Origin: Liolophura sinensis
Lineage: Eukaryota > Mollusca > Polyplacophora > Chitonida > Chitonidae
DNA: 64,000 nucleotides
Assembly (NCBI RefSeq): GCF_032854445.1
Contig: NC_088300.1
Span: forward strand, 58,624,984 to 58,688,983
Reading direction: 5' to 3'
Each line of letters begins with the position of its first letter. The stretch's first letter is position 1. This document shows positions 10,690 through 25,300 of this stretch, piece by piece. The notes beneath the pieces were generated by a model. That model worked only from the letters and a program-made list of their open reading frames with translations. It did not search any database and was not told the origin of the DNA. A program made the translations under genes and the position numbers.

Positions 10690-13600
10690 ACCATTACGTC
10701 GTTAGTCGCCCCGAATTCCTTCACCATTATAACCAATATCAGAAGGGATTTCCACACGCTTAACACGTATATCTACGGTGAGTAGCAATAATCACGGCAA
10801 ACGAAATAGTTCACTTTTATCACAAGACGTACGATATACTGTAATATTCTTGTTCTTTGATATTGGATCCGGTATTGGTAATTTGAAACGAATGTGGCGT
10901 ATACAAAATGAGGATATCGAGAATATCGTAAGGGCTTTTAATATCTTAATGCATGTTCACCTAGACCTTTTTGCCACTTAAAGGCATTTAGTAGGATTAA
11001 TGGACTAAATCCAGTGCCTTGGTAGATTTCATGGTTCATTTAAAGCCTGACTGATTTACGATTTTCCAGAAACAAATATCAGCCAAGGTAACGAATTACA
11101 ATGTGTACATGCCTATTAAAACACAAAACCCTTAGCCTACAATGTTGTCAGTAGTTATCCGAAAGTCAACTTTTACAACAAGTTTATTCTACTACGATGC
11201 GTGTGGCTTTTCAGCCTGTATCAATGTACTGTAGCCAGACAATGCAATCGATTCTTATTATATTATTCTTCATTAATTGTTAAACAAATGTCCCACCGCT
11301 CGTTACAGTCTAACGTCACCCCCAGCCAGTCTAGTGAAATTGCTGTTCAGTCTGAAGGCTGAGATCGACAGTATTCAGTCTAAGGAATCCTATGCCTTTT
11401 GCACACAAATGGATTTCTTGGTAAATATTTAAACACTCTGCTTAATTGATAGCTAAAGCTCCACTTGAGGAAAGCGAGCTGCGCATTAACGGTGATTATC
11501 TCACAGGGATCATCGACTGCTGTGCCATGAAATATGGTTAACTGAAGATCGACGGAACATATAGATGTACATAGTTTCATGCTTATGTGACAATGCACTA
11601 AAAATCAAGAGTGTGTTGTTTATTTTGAAAAGAACGTGATAAAAGTGCAAGATTGTATCAATGCAACTGAGGTCATAACACAATGCCTTGTGCTAAACCA
11701 TATTGTGAAAGACGCAGACCTCTTCCAGTTTGGGTCTTTTACGTTGTCTGTAACGCTCATGTATTTCCTCCCCTGAGATATCAACCTACCTAGCCAGATC
11801 GTCACGATAACGGGCCTCTGATGCTTCATAAATGTCGTGACGCTCTGTAGTGTATCTCGTGGTGTTTTAATAAACTAACCATATTAATTGTCAATGTTCA
11901 AAAGGCAGCAAATGACGGCAAATCCTGGATCGACGAATTATCTCTGTATCAGTGCAACTCAACTGTCTTGGCATATGAGATCATGACACCACTCTGGGCC
12001 TTTGCTTTTTCTCTCGCTGAGAATTTACGGACTTAGATGACACTCACAATCCGGCATCGTGAGACAGCTATACTGAGATACGGACTGTAGGTACCCAAGA
12101 TCAATGGCTCTCACATCGACCCCTCGGGTGCAGCGTGCTGTGAATGAGACAAGCCCGAATTACCGCCTCCAATAAAATGGAATCATCATTATCTACCGGG
12201 ATGTTTCTACTGAGAAGACTATTAAGTTCCTGTGTCCTCGCAAACGCTGATAAAATGTCGACAAGGGCGTGAGGTGACGCGATCTACTTGATCTCAGCGG
12301 GATCCGATGAAACTTCAATATTGACTTGTCACGAAGTTTAGAACTAGATTACCTAGAGGCAGTACGTCTTGAGCCGTTCAGTCTGGATTTACACGGACAC
12401 AGAAATGGTAATCATCTTATGGTCACCTACCCAGGTAGCTCTTGGGACACTAAAGCTCGCACATATAATTGTGTATAACGATATGTTAAATTAACTGACC
12501 AATCGCAAAGACGTAAGATTAACCGTTAAGTTTAATGTCTTAATTTGCCCGGCATGAGGTGGATACAGCATAACGAAAGAGCAAAGTATCTTGATACATA
12601 AATATACGGACGACGTTTTTGGCATATCTGGAATGACTACCATGCCATGTTTACAACTCCGTGTCTGCATAATTCTGGAGCAATGCCAGAGGGGCCAGGA
12701 ATTTCAGAATGTATGTGTTGCCCGTTAATAAGTGATACACTGATCGTTTTCTCACAGTGTAATTTGATGAAAACTGTCGCTTCTTGATAAGATTTAGCGC
12801 CGATTCGAACTATGCTCTGTCTTTATGATTCCTTTAGTGCCTCACAAACGCGCTAGTTACAACGCCACTTTGTTTACTACGGAAGTTGCAATTGGTGATA
12901 GAAGAATCAATAATTTATCATTTATTCTTCATATGTTGAGACGCTGAAAAATATAACACACGACATGTACTTAGAGAAGCAATTTTCCCTTGAAAAATCG
13001 GTGATACTTCAGAGAATCCTTCTGAAAATTTATTTATCAGACCTACCGTGAGATAAAACTCTCTATGTCTTCCAAAAGAAAAACATCGTAGTAATGCCAT
13101 CCTTAAATCAAAACAAGTTGGACTTACAATCATACATGACGCCAAAAAATCTCCAGGGAAATATTACAACTACACACCCGAAGATTGCGAAATTTATGGC
13201 GTATCTTTGTATCGGGTCTGCTTGTGAAAAAGGAAGTGAGAATAAAAAACTGTTTCCCTTTAGATAGCAAGATCTAAAATCATACGTCAGCACTGTAAGG
13301 CCTCTGTATCGATGAAATGGCTTTTTTCCTATGTCCCCGTGAAGTATTGTGTATTGCTAAAGGCGGGAATGTCAGACTAGGCTTCCTAGACCCGGTCACG
13401 GTTTCCTGACGTCATTCTAATTAAGCCTGCGGAAAGCCACGATCGGATAGCACTGTAAACCCACAACAAAAACATCAGAGAGTGTTCAGTCTTTTTATTG
13501 TCGCTGAACCCAGTGATTTGCTACCGTTCTGGCTAAAAATACGACCGACATGCTATATTATAGGGAACCTAAAACCAGGGTGGAGTCTGTGTGCAATCTG

Positions 13601-16500
13601 TAATTAGAATTCGCCCTTACGGTATGGCGGATTAAGGTCAAACTAGCCAGGTGGGCTCAATAACGAAGCTGGATGCAAATGTACCTTCGTTTATGGATAC
13701 AAGGTAACATTTCAGACAGCTGCTGTTCTGACAAGGATAAGCACTGTTCCGTCTTTATCCAGTCCTCTGAAGCATTCCACAACGCCATCTGTCGGCAATA
13801 TCATGTAGCGTAATACCACGCTTCACTGCAAGGAAGAGAGACCTGCTAAATACTGCCACCACCTTCAGACAAAGCCACGTGCTTTTCATTACGAATAAAG
13901 AACTTTTTATTGCGTCCACATATGTAAGCGCAGTACAACTTGAAGAGCCTATCAAGAGACAAGGGTATCACCTTTAGTATCATCTTTAGAATTTACACAA
14001 ACTTTTAATCACTCTGTTTAAAACAGACACCCTTCATAAAACAACCGGCATCTATGTTATGCGATTTTGTGCTTCCCAGCCTTACCTTGTGACATGTTAA
14101 CCTACAGCTACGTGTTTTAGGTTACACGAGTGCAATTCAAAAAGCAATACTCAAAATTTGCCTTGGAACTGAGTATTGAATATTTTCTTATATACATGTA
14201 TATTTCGAGATAAAGTGGACATATTTACTACATAAATAGTGAAGATCATAACTTCGCTGATGTATCGTAAATCTTGAATGGCCACAACTATCGGATAAGG
14301 GATTACCTCCCTTGGTGGAGATTCCCGGCAGGTAGCTTCGGTTTCGGCTCGTAGAGATGGGGTGACCCATGATGACTTTGGACTGACATGAGTTGTGTTC
14401 AAACTTTCTGTGAGCTACATGAGAGCTGAATCAGCACTAGAGTCACACTAAAGCCAAATTAGAAGATAAAAGAACACGCAGCTCAGAGCACTTTATTTTT
14501 ACCCACGGTAAAAACGCTACCTGGGCCTGCACTGAATAAGGAAAATGCATGCACACGTCGCTGAAATCACTGGTTACTCTATTAGTCAATATCAGCCTTT
14601 TTTCCGAAACATGGCACACTTGTAATCAGTTCACTTTTTTATTCATTCCATCTAATGGGGAAATTCCTGGAATATTTCAGCGGTGAAGCGACAATCTGCT
14701 CAATAATGTACGTAATCATGACAATTAAGTGCACCGACTGCCATAGGAGGCATGTCCTTCAACGTCAAATAAAGCTGTCCATGTTAGCATAACATAGACG
14801 TCAGAACATCGGGACTGAAAAAGTCACATCCTGTATGGATTCGCTGTGTGGTAGTCGGAATGAAGCCTTGACAGAATATGATTGTGCTGTCGGCAGTGTT
14901 CGACAGGTCTGTCCGTCAGACGTCACCACGTGTCCCAAATGCTTTACCCAGTAGGTGTGACATCGTGTCTTTTTAAAGAGAACGCCCCTGACAGCTTTAT
15001 CCTGGGGTTATCACGAAGTGACCCCGGGACACGGCAGATGTGGGTGATCAATGACCGGAGGCTAGACAAAACGAGCACCAATTTTCTCATGTTAGACTTA
15101 CTCCAATCTCAGCTGACAGAATCACCGGAAGTGCCTGGCGAAATACTCTAAATGCACATGCTCACAGTCGTGTATCTGCACCAGAGGTCCACATATGATT
15201 TAGTTTTTGAGACTCTTACGCACCAGAACGTGTTATTTTATACAATGCGACTGTCTTTAATACTCGAAGTGACTTTCCTTCCAATTTATGCAAAACTGAT
15301 CTGTGCAACCACTGGTTTATTTATTTGTTTACTTCTTTACATGTTTGTTTATATGATGTTACATGACGTGAACTTTTAAAGAATTCAACCTTCAAGAGCA
15401 AAGCTCACGAGGATTACAATACAAGCTTTCAAAAAGACATTCAAACATTCCTTCCGCTAATGCACGCCTTACAATGTTTTCAAACAGACTACTGGCAGCA
15501 GATAAGCTGTCATTACCTGCAAAAAGCAACGTCGAAATAATCTAAATTATAAAATGGACTTGCTTTCCGTCAATCATTCCAGTAAATGGCACGCGCGCAT
15601 GTGTAAACTGAAGAGAGCTATTACTGTGTCATTGGGTGGTGAGTCGAACACAGTTCTTCTCTCTTGATCACACCGAGTGTGCACAAGTGATTGTGATATA
15701 ATTGAAATGTGATTATATTAAGTCTATCCGGGTAAACTAGTCCACACGAGCATCGGAAATTAAGTGACTTTAGATATTATTAATAGCCCCCCTGGATTTG
15801 TATGTCAATGGCGCATGCGTGGGATTGCTGGTCGAGACCACTTATTCCGAGTGAGTATATTGATATGCTCACCATCTTACCGGCAAATATCACCCCCAGT
15901 CCATTGAGCCGCGAATGAATTACCAATATAATAACACAGTGCACTGAATGTAATTGGATTAGGCGTTGTGTAAATATGATTTCGGCTTGACTACCCACAC
16001 TGCGCTCATTAACCGGCTTCCATTGCTCCGTAACTCGACTCACTCATCCACCGCCGCCAGTCCTCCGTTTTGTATCAAAATTGGCAAGTCCCTTCATGGG
16101 GTGATCTCAGTGAAAGACATGTGACACCTGCTGATTAGTACACATGATCGATCGACTGATAATTTCTCGATACCGACCCACACAAAAGACAAACTCTAGC
16201 GCTGCCAAAAATAACGCAAGAAAGGTTTCATGTGATAAAGGCAGGATTTCAAACATCCGACCATGCATTTGTCATAAAGTACTTCCGAACATGCGGACTG
16301 TTACGTGGAGAGAAAATTAGGCTATGTTTGTATAGGTGTTGCATGGCCACAATATTTCAATTCGAAACTCTTTCACCGAGATGGCAACTGTCACGTGCCT
16401 AACAAATTAGCCCCGCGAGAGCATTAGACGGCGTCCGTGTCAAATGAAAAGGTGGGGGAAACCCCACAGAATTTTGGTCCCAGAGTGGTCGTTGGGAGTG
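10690..16500. other. No recognisable gene
   Basis: Open frames up to about 90 codons (14882-15151 plus; 15780-16043 minus) show no recognised domain, and no set of consistently spliced exons could be assembled. A good 5' splice-like site (ACG|GTGAGT near 10777) follows an open stretch, but that stretch overlaps the degenerate array. Confidence 0.5.
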
Positions 16501-16559
16501 TATAGACTTCCTCTAGAACAGGGAATCATGCCAGAAACGAACCAAAAGATAATACGATA

Positions 16560-17156
16560 GTAAATTTCTGCTAGCAACTGCAATAAAATACATCAAGGAC
16601 ACGGACAAAGGTTTAATCCATTTTGTACCGAAGCGATTCCTTACGTGTAAAAGCCAACAGGGTTTTGTCAATAAAATAATGAAAGATGAGTGAAATAAAC
16701 CCTTCATCTCGACAAAGCCAACCACGGCATCGTCTAGAAGAAAACAACTGAAAATCATTCAACTTTACAAGCAGTTGAACTTCTACAATTAATCTATCTA
16801 AGATGACATTCTCGGAAACAAAGAGAGCCCCTCCCCCCCTCCAAAAAACTATATCAATGATCTGCAGGCAACAAAGCAGTCTTTCAATATGCTTAAAATC
16901 GATTAAACTGAAACACTTTATTAAAAGGCTGACCTCGTTCCATAAAACATTACCTCGAAACACGAAGCCATTCGCTGTGGTGGAATTTTTCAAGCTGTGT
17001 AAAAGAAAAAAAAACAACGCTATTAACCTGCATTTGACAAAATACTTCTGCTTGTTAAATGACAAGGTAAGGTTGAACAGTAATCTCGTTAATGGTTATC
17101 AAATTCCAGAATTCCATGTCACTATGCCTTGGGACAAAGTGTTTCTTGCCTTGTAA
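16560..17156. other. Overlapping open frames, no domain recognised
   Basis: A 150-codon minus frame (16613-17065) and a 117-codon plus frame (16803-17156) overlap. A 44-codon plus stretch just upstream (about 16560-16690) is lysine-rich and also open. The plus frame is lysine-rich and the minus frame leucine/phenylalanine-rich, the mirror expected from A-rich DNA. No motif, signal or splice structure decides for either strand. Probably chance, possibly a decayed transposon. Confidence 0.2.
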
Positions 17157-19528
17157 ACAGGGTTTAACAAGTGCAGCAAACATGGTCTTCACGCCACACA
17201 CTTGATCGATAGCAGAACACATACTGTATCACGTTTCATTCATATAACCAAAATACCAGCTGCATTATTCTTTAATGTCATGAGATCAAGTATAGGTGAG
17301 TAACCTGAAACAGGGAATAAAAGTGAAGTAGACGGATATCACTCTAACGAAAGTTTTCACACCCTGGGGTAAGCAGATACATGTATAAATTGCCGATGAT
17401 GCCAAAAATATTAAAAATATTACTTTTAGCTGATTTCCTGGGTTAAACCAGGTTATATTTACTGGTTGATCGTGTATAGGAGAACTTACAATCCTGTAGG
17501 GTTTGGCAAAAAAGATAAAATGTGAGCTGAGAATGGACGAATATTTTGGAATAATATCGTTGGCTTATTCATCTAAACTGTCACTCTAACAGCAACCGAT
17601 CGGCTCGTGTCCATTCAGGTCGTCTGCTCGAATGCAGCTTCCACTGATCTGACAGGCGCTTGTTTCAGGAGGGTTTTCTGACAGATGGCTGTAGTTGCCT
17701 TCAAAAAGTATAGCTGGACATTGTCATAAAGATGAAATTTTGGAACGTCATAGATGGCTAACGATGGATAAGTGGCACTATCAACATGATTAAAACCAAA
17801 GGACTATCACGTTACAGCGCATTGCGTTTCTAACATGAAACCCGTCACCAACTAAAAGTGTAGGCTTCTACACCTGGAATGTTTGTATACAATGACACAG
17901 ACGATTCTTAAATATTACAGACAATTTTATTAATTTTCGCAGAACTTTTTGTAAATGTTTAACCGTTCATACTTAATGCAGCATCCCGGAGATTCTACAG
18001 AACACATAACATACTGAGATCAAAGCATTGATGGAATGAATTAAAACTCCAACATTTCTTTGGTATTTCTTCGCAAAAGTTTAGGACACTAAAAGGTAAA
18101 AATACAGTTGTCGAAAACATTTTTAACTCCTTAGACTGGACTAGATTGTGGCAGTTTGCCTTTTTCGAAACGACAGCGACGTCAAAATATCGCGCTGGTC
18201 TTTTAAAAAACCTTTCTCTTTTGCCACTATTTCACAGGCAGATCCCACCTTTAAGACCACAAAGGCAGCGACATAGGGAGCAATAAAATATCTGCATCCT
18301 TAGGTACTCTACATTAAATTAACAGTACAAAATTTTCATACATGGCGGCGCCTGTTGAAAGGTATTTTAAGATCGCTCTAAAACAGGTGATAAAAATATC
18401 ACGGTATGTTCTAATATTCGTATCATCTTCAAGCCCAAAACCATGGATTCATTATTAATAAAATTGCCTTGGAACATGGCTCATACAAGATTAGGGAAAC
18501 TTCTGTACAGTTCCATTAACGCATAAAATTCATTGTTTACCCGTTACTGTCCCGTGAACCAACGCCCTCATAACATGGAAAAGCTTCACAAACTCTGCTC
18601 ACAAAGCATTCGTTTGGGGCTCAGTTCTTGGATACAAAGCGAAAACAGCTCTTTGAAAATAAATACAGATGGTATCAATACAAACCTATGATTCGAGATT
18701 TCGAGATAGGTAAGTCGTGTTGTAAATAACATAGTCTAGACCTAGGCAAGTGCCATCTCTCCGAACTAAAAGTGTATTGGGCATACCGGACGGTGTTATC
18801 TTGCGGGTAATACCTGACACGGACAATCATGCGTGTAAAATCAGACAGGATCCCAAGAGGGTTTGGTTACTTTACATTTTGGTTGTAATAAATGTAGCTA
18901 ACAGCGTGTAGGGCATAGCCTATATTGTCTCATAATATCCAGCTGGTCCATCGTAGTTAACTCTAGACAAGAGCAGAGACTGTTAAAGCTTAGTATGAAG
19001 GTAGACTTCATGCGAAAAAGAGAGAAAGTATGAATGACGAAAGCAGCAGTTAAATTAGCATTAAATCTTTATGCTTCACAGGATGCTGTTTCGGGCATTC
19101 ACGCTCCATTTGACAAAAACTGTAATTATCCGATTTCATGACGACAAAAGTCAGATCCACGTAAACGTCTGATCACCAGCGGGTGTAGAGATATCTGATC
19201 GTAATATTAAATCAATCGTTAAAAGCACACGGTCGATGCTTAGCGTTTTCGCTTTACAACTAAAAAAGCCTTGATATGCTCAGTAGGTGGCGGCAAAGCA
19301 AGCTTGGCTTTGTTGTTGGTTTTCAAACAACAGCGAATCTCTTGAAGTAGAGCTTGGATGTTTAAAAATTGGTAACACAACATAGCTGCCCCAATGAATA
19401 AGTATAAAGGCGGAAAAGTAGCTCTTGCTCTCAGAGGCTTTTAAGAAAGTCTCTCTAACATCATGTAACCTTTGCAATCTTTTTCATAAACCAGTATTTA
19501 CGTCATTGATAATACAGAAGTCGAATCA
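17157..19528. other. No recognisable gene
   Basis: Nothing recognisable. An AG|GTAAGT donor-like site near 18710 has no supporting open frame upstream, since all three frames close shortly before it. Confidence 0.55.
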
Positions 19529-19719
19529 TGTTGTGGTTGAATACTTGAGCTATAGATCGGCCATCTCTTTCAAACATAAAAACCAATTCAACTCTTTCTT
19601 GTACTGTTAGTTTATTAGCCATAATTAATTCTGAAAGAGAGAGAAAAAAATTTAAATCAGTATTAACACAGAGAAAAAAAATGAAAATCAGGATGGTGCA
19701 CGACTTCTGGGACACCCTG
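19529..19719 (-). mobile_element. 5' fragment of a mariner/Tc-like transposon (helix-turn-helix start)
   Basis: On the minus strand an end-like sequence CAGGGTGTCCCAGAAGTCGT is followed about 80 bp later by an ATG (19620-19622) opening a frame that begins MANKLTVQERVELVFMFERD. From memory of families, this resembles the N-terminal helix-turn-helix region (DUF4817-like) of mariner/Tc-like transposases, whose ends often carry GGGTGTCCCAGAAGT-like repeats. The frame degenerates after about 30 residues and stops at residue 39, so the DDE catalytic domain and the other end are absent. A pyrimidine tract ending in CAG lies just upstream of the ATG. Clearly a dead, truncated copy. Confidence 0.6.
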
Positions 19720-22274
19720 TATGATACATCTTTAGCCACATAAGCCATCTTTCAGCTGCACAAAGATCAACAGTACAAAGGTTGAAGCCCATCCTTTAAC
19801 ATCAGAACAACATCAGAGCTGAGATGAAATCCCTTGACATATTAAAGTGTTCGTGATGAAGATTGTATATCATATAAGCCTTTAAAGGAGAAGAAAACTT
19901 AAATATCAAACAAATACCATTGAAAAGAGCATGTATTTTCTCGCAGGTGCATGCCATAACAAAAATTCTAATACGTACCTCAAGTTTATAATTAATAAAT
20001 AAAGTCAGCGCCAAAATCCGCTGTGGACGACTCCATTTTGCCTAAGAACTAGTCCTGAAGTCTTCTGTGTTTTATGAGGAGAATTTCCGTCGGAAATCGC
20101 CGAAGTGCAGTTCGTACATTTCCGGTATAATCCTTCTTCCCAGAATGTAGTAAACAGTACAGTTCGCTTTCCGCTTGACGATCGGGAAACCGGAATGTTG
20201 GGCGTAGGTTCCGAGTTTACACGAACAAGCCTGCAGTTTTCAACGACTCTCATTGACTGAAAGGCAATACACCCCCAACATAAATTACAGGGTGTTACAG
20301 ATGGAGGACACCATGGACTCAGCGATTTATACCAGCTTTGCCGTTTTCAGGCTTTAACTGTATGGCGAGGAAAATGGCAAAATTATGCAGCAGGCACCAG
20401 CAGACAGACAAAAATGCGCTCTTTTCAGCCTATTTTTAATTTTCTCCTCCTTTAAAGAGAAAAGGCATATCTGAATAAAGTATATATGTGCCCTAAATCG
20501 CCAGCCGTATAAAGGGTTTTTTCTGTTGATAACGAAAACCTGCCCAAGGAGTCACGGTGTACTGGCTCCGTTGAGGCTCTAAATCAGTAAAGTTAATAGT
20601 TAACGTGAAGAGCGCAATGATTCATTCTGTTTTGAAGTTCTACTTATTTATTTATTGATTTTTTTCCTGTGTAAGCAAACTTTTATTCAGTAATATTCCA
20701 AATCTCATAATTTCAATAATAATAATAATAATAATAATGAACCAAAAACATAATAATTGTACATATTAAACCTTAAATATATGCAAACAATGAAAAAAAA
20801 TAAGAAACCAATAAAACTGGATGGAAAATTCTTAAGTCTGTATTACTTTTCAATCAACTGATACACGTATATCGGAGAGGAATTATGCTGCCAATAAAGG
20901 CACTACTATTCAACTATACCAAGTTTAACAATTAAAGCCTTAATTTGGCATATCGATATCTAGAATTGCCTGCAAAAGTTGGTGATTTCCCAGCGCACTG
21001 TAATCGACTCTGCGAATACTCGATATGGCATTTACACCTCACCAGCTGAACTGGAAACGCAGAATTTGTACCCAAGGCTGAGATGGATATATAATAATAC
21101 ATGCATTGATTAACGACAACTAAGGCACTTAATGAAGCAAACCACACTGCCAACCACCGGATTAATTACAGGACATTATCAAAGCGCAACAAATAAACCG
21201 TGCGTTGTGCTGATATTTAGACGCCGTTCAGAACCACGGGTTATTACGTTGATGACAAATAATTTTTACAGATACATCGATTGAAGTGATTTGGTACGAA
21301 TGCAAATTACTAAAAGACCGAAAACTATTCCAGTTTATCAACTATGCCCAAGTGACGTCCAATCTATATCTATTGCCTGGACAGTGCATCTTGTAATATT
21401 CCGTACTATATAGAGAATAATCATACACGTTTTTAGGAGTTACCTGACTGACACACAATGTTAGGGTGAATAATGGGGTTATATCCCATATACCGGCTGT
21501 AATGTATACCTACATCCAATAACACATATGTGAATTCGAACCAACACGGCCATACGTCCACAGATTTAGACAATAGACATTTGTAATTGTACCTTGTAAA
21601 TAGACATTGAGCAAGACAAAATAGCATTTGGAGAAGGATAATTCTGAGCTAAGTCAATAAAGCCTGACAGGCTGACACAGGTCCGACAGACAGACACTTC
21701 TCAACCTGTGCATCCAACTGACGCCTGTATTGATACTATATGCAATAAAAGCCACTCATGTATGAATGACCGGCGTTGGAACTGTCTGCCAAACTGAACG
21801 ACAATCTATGTTATAAGTAAGTCAATTGTTCTGCTACCTGGCGTTTTGATTGTTCTCAGACAAATACAGATATATCCTACAGACAAGTTAGGGAGACAAT
21901 GAAAGCCAATTTCTTTTGCATGTAATTTTTTTACACTGATTTTTTTTTCATCAATTGTCAGCGATACTTACGTTTGTTTAGTTCGTTTGTTTGAGCCACA
22001 ATCGACTACTTTGTTAAAATATCTACATATTTACGTCCCTCAGGAAGAGAGAAGTCGTGTTTTTTTTACATTTATGTTACAAGGAGAATAGTTTATAGAC
22101 AAATTTTGACGTAGATCAAACAATCAAACGAGGTCATTGTGACAATAAGCGGTCGACGACCTTCATGGGGCTGTTTTCGCAGTATACCCTTTGTTGACAA
22201 CCACTCGTCTCCCACCAGTATGGCGTGCATATTGTGTACCCCGCACGTGGTTATGCCCGTCTGTGACTTTACAA
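19720..22274. other. No recognisable gene; one AAT microsatellite
   Basis: The 82-codon minus frame at 20005-20253 has no recognised domain, and no coding frame links it to the donor-like GAG|GTACGT near 19980. The rest shows only the AAT repeat listed separately. Confidence 0.5.
20717..20739. repeat. (AAT)n microsatellite
   Basis: About seven perfect AAT units. Confidence 0.95.
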
Positions 22275-22392
22275 ACGTCCGTGGTTTACCCCGTGCATTC
22301 CAGTTTCATTCGCCCTGTAAACTGACCGGTATGGTATATTAGGTGAAAAATTCCTCAGTATGGCGTTAAACAACGACGAAATAAATAAATTA
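22275..22392 (+). mobile_element. SINE tail fragment, plus strand, old
   Basis: Reads GTCCGTGGTTTACCCCGTGC, then TCCAGTTTCATTCGCCCTG, GGTATATTAGGTGAAAAATTC, CTCAGTATGGCGTTAAACAA and an AAATAAATAAATT end. This follows the order of the 42824 SINE from its GGTCGTGCGTTTCCCCCGGG block to the tail, with many substitutions. 5' boundary uncertain. Confidence 0.65.
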
Positions 22393-25300
22393 TGCAACTG
22401 TTTGGACCATTGTCTATAGATCAACACAGAATGAGTTGTCAGTGACTTTGAAGATTTCCTGCTCTTCAGTACATAAACTTTCCATCAAAGCACACGAGAT
22501 TTTCATGTAAACATGAGAAAAATTTGAGGAAATAAGCATAGCGCGCTATATATACTATAGTATCTTATGCTACAACAAAAATGTTCATATTATCTAGCAA
22601 AAGTATACGGTACTGCAGTAGATGAACTTAGACGCTTAACGATAGCCCTAGTAACCGAGAATAGCTATCTTAAATGAAATATTTCCTCGTTCAAAGTCGT
22701 TCCATCTTCACGTGAGACGTAGGAGATTTAGCGGATGCGAAATTTTGCACATTGCGGAAAAAGCATGTAGTCAAAGCATGAGATGACTAGTAAACACAGA
22801 TGTTGAGTCAGTTTTGAGGGTTGACACATGGCGGATCAGTCCATAGGCTAGTCAGTGGTAAGCTCGTCTGTATGCAAGTCTCATTTGACCGCCATGATGG
22901 AGGTTCTGTCATGAGCTCAGCACGGAGGACAATGGTTAATGATCCGGGCACTTATACAATAATAGCGCCAGGTAAAGCATAAAGCCGCCTGGAAAAGGCC
23001 AGGGGTTAACCACAAATAACCTGATATATCTACGCCATGAAATGTCCGGCACTAATGCTAATGCCATTCCGGTAAATGACTGTAAAAAAACTCTTATCCA
23101 TATTCCATTAAAACGCAAGTCGGAGCTTGTAGCGCCCAAACCACGATGCTATCAGTTCCAAAAATCGAAATGAGTCTCGGTCAGTAATTCGCGTGTATCG
23201 AAACGTAATGGCAACCGAGATATTACCTATTGATTCAGATCTTTCCTGTGCACCCTTTTTATGAGGGTTTGGTTACCGAATGAGACTGTCAAATACTAAC
23301 TCAGTCATAGTATATCATACTGGAAACTTGCGGATAGGTAAAGTAACGTGGTGTTATCACTGCCATGGGTTAATTTAGTTCGGAACAAATCAGGTATTCG
23401 GGCGAAAACTTAATTAACCCAGCCAGCATCGTTAATAAGCCGACTCACTGCTCTGTTTGACTACCAACAGTAGAGCGGTATACGGAGATCATAGCCACCG
23501 GTTTGCCAGATACCGTGTTATCTCGCGAAAAATGTCTGTGAGCCGAGAGAGTGTGTGGAATTTTGACAGTTTAATTATAAGTTCACAGTCAATTGGTGAA
23601 TTGTTAGATGAACGGCACTGATGTATGTTTTATACTTAGGCGATAAAGGCTGTATTACTTGACGCCTCCGAGAGTATACAACGTGTTTACACATAACTAT
23701 ACGATGTAGATCTATCTAGAAACCAAGTGTGTATATTGGTCATAGTGTCCTTCCATACAACCATGGGTAGGCTATTTATGAGCGGTTTTCTTGGCCAGTT
23801 TATGATAACCGAAGTATAGTTTTCTGCCACGTGTTGGATGTATCACAGCAACTCTGTTCCCAAACTTAACACGTTGCTCACACGCAACAAGGCTTTTTTT
23901 TATTACATGTTTGCTCCTATAACGTGATACATAGCAAATGTCTGTTTATGTTTATGGCTGTTTATCGCTTTTTCTTAAACAAGAAATGAATCATCATCAG
24001 TGTATGATGCAAATGTTTACAATGCATGGAACCTTGTTTTATCTTTCAGCACCATGTGGGAAAGGTTCGTGTGAATGTATCTTAGGCCATGTTCCAGCTG
24101 TCAGATCTTGTCAGCCTTCATCCTTCTAACATATATTATATACATATCCTATTACTGGGGTCAGTTTGAAACCCAATCGAAATTTGTTGATTAAATAGTA
24201 CAACTGATAATAACAGTAAAAGTTATATGCAAACTGCCACTTAAAATTCTACATGCTGCCATCATAGAACACAGTAGGACCTTACCTTAACATTCAAAAA
24301 CATAAAAATGATACCAAACTCAGATGAAACAGCATGAAAACTTATTCGCAAATATAGTCTTTAATATTTTTTTTTATTTTTTTTGTTCAGGAGAAAAGGG
24401 TTTTTAAAATGTTTCTGTATATATATATATAATTAAGAATATATTTAAAATATAAATATGATCAGACTTTAGGGCGAACACATTTTTAGCTGAAAAGACC
24501 AAATTCCAGCGCACATATATTCATCAAACATCTGTTACATCCTCATTTGTTATATAATTACACAACGACTATACATACCAAACGGTGATCCCAAATACCC
24601 ACCATACAAAAATTATTTTCATGCGCATTTTTCTCATTACAGAACAGCCGAAAAAATATTGAGGATCACATTTACAACTAACTTTGCGCATTCTTTCATC
24701 TGGACTTTATGTAATTTTGATGTTTCTCCACCTTTAAGAACAAAGCCGTGGTACAATATGAACACAAGTCACACATTTACAAATATATTCCGTACCCCAT
24801 GAACGTCGGCATTCTACTTTCAATTTCTGGAGAAAAAAGTAAGTAAATGATAATTACATATTTTTTACGCAACAGAAGTCAACCAGCGTGGTTTTCCACA
24901 TTTTTTGATACAACACAGACTATAACTCTGACGGCACCTCTTGAGTAGTAATTATGTATATACAGGATATGAAGACCAATCAGACATCAGTTCAGATTGA
25001 GTAAGGCCGACCTGCCTACATACCAATATCCTAATTGCTACAGTCGGCCGCGAACACGTGCTGGCAGATAATTCTGACACCAAAACAAGTTCTGCCAAGT
25101 TTTGCCCACTTATTTTAATTTGTGTTCCACAAGTACCCACATCTGCTGTCTCTTCCAATAGTCCTGGTTCGATGTCATTAGAAGAGCCACGTGGTTTTCG
25201 GTTTGTTGTGGAAATATACTTGCGCGCGTGACTGGAATCTTGTGATTAAAGCTAGAAGCTAAAACCGAGGTTATAAACCTGGTGGTTGACAGGACTTCGC

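Noticed and set aside
10566-10785. Coding exon ending at ACG|GTGAGT near 10777
   Set aside because: Open for about 70 codons but overlaps the decayed array and dispersed repeat, with no recognised peptide.
19985-20253. First coding exon on the minus strand (ATGGAGTCGTCC start or the 82-codon frame)
   Set aside because: Both frames reach stops before the donor-like GAG|GTACGT; the one frame open at the donor has a stop just upstream of the ATG region.
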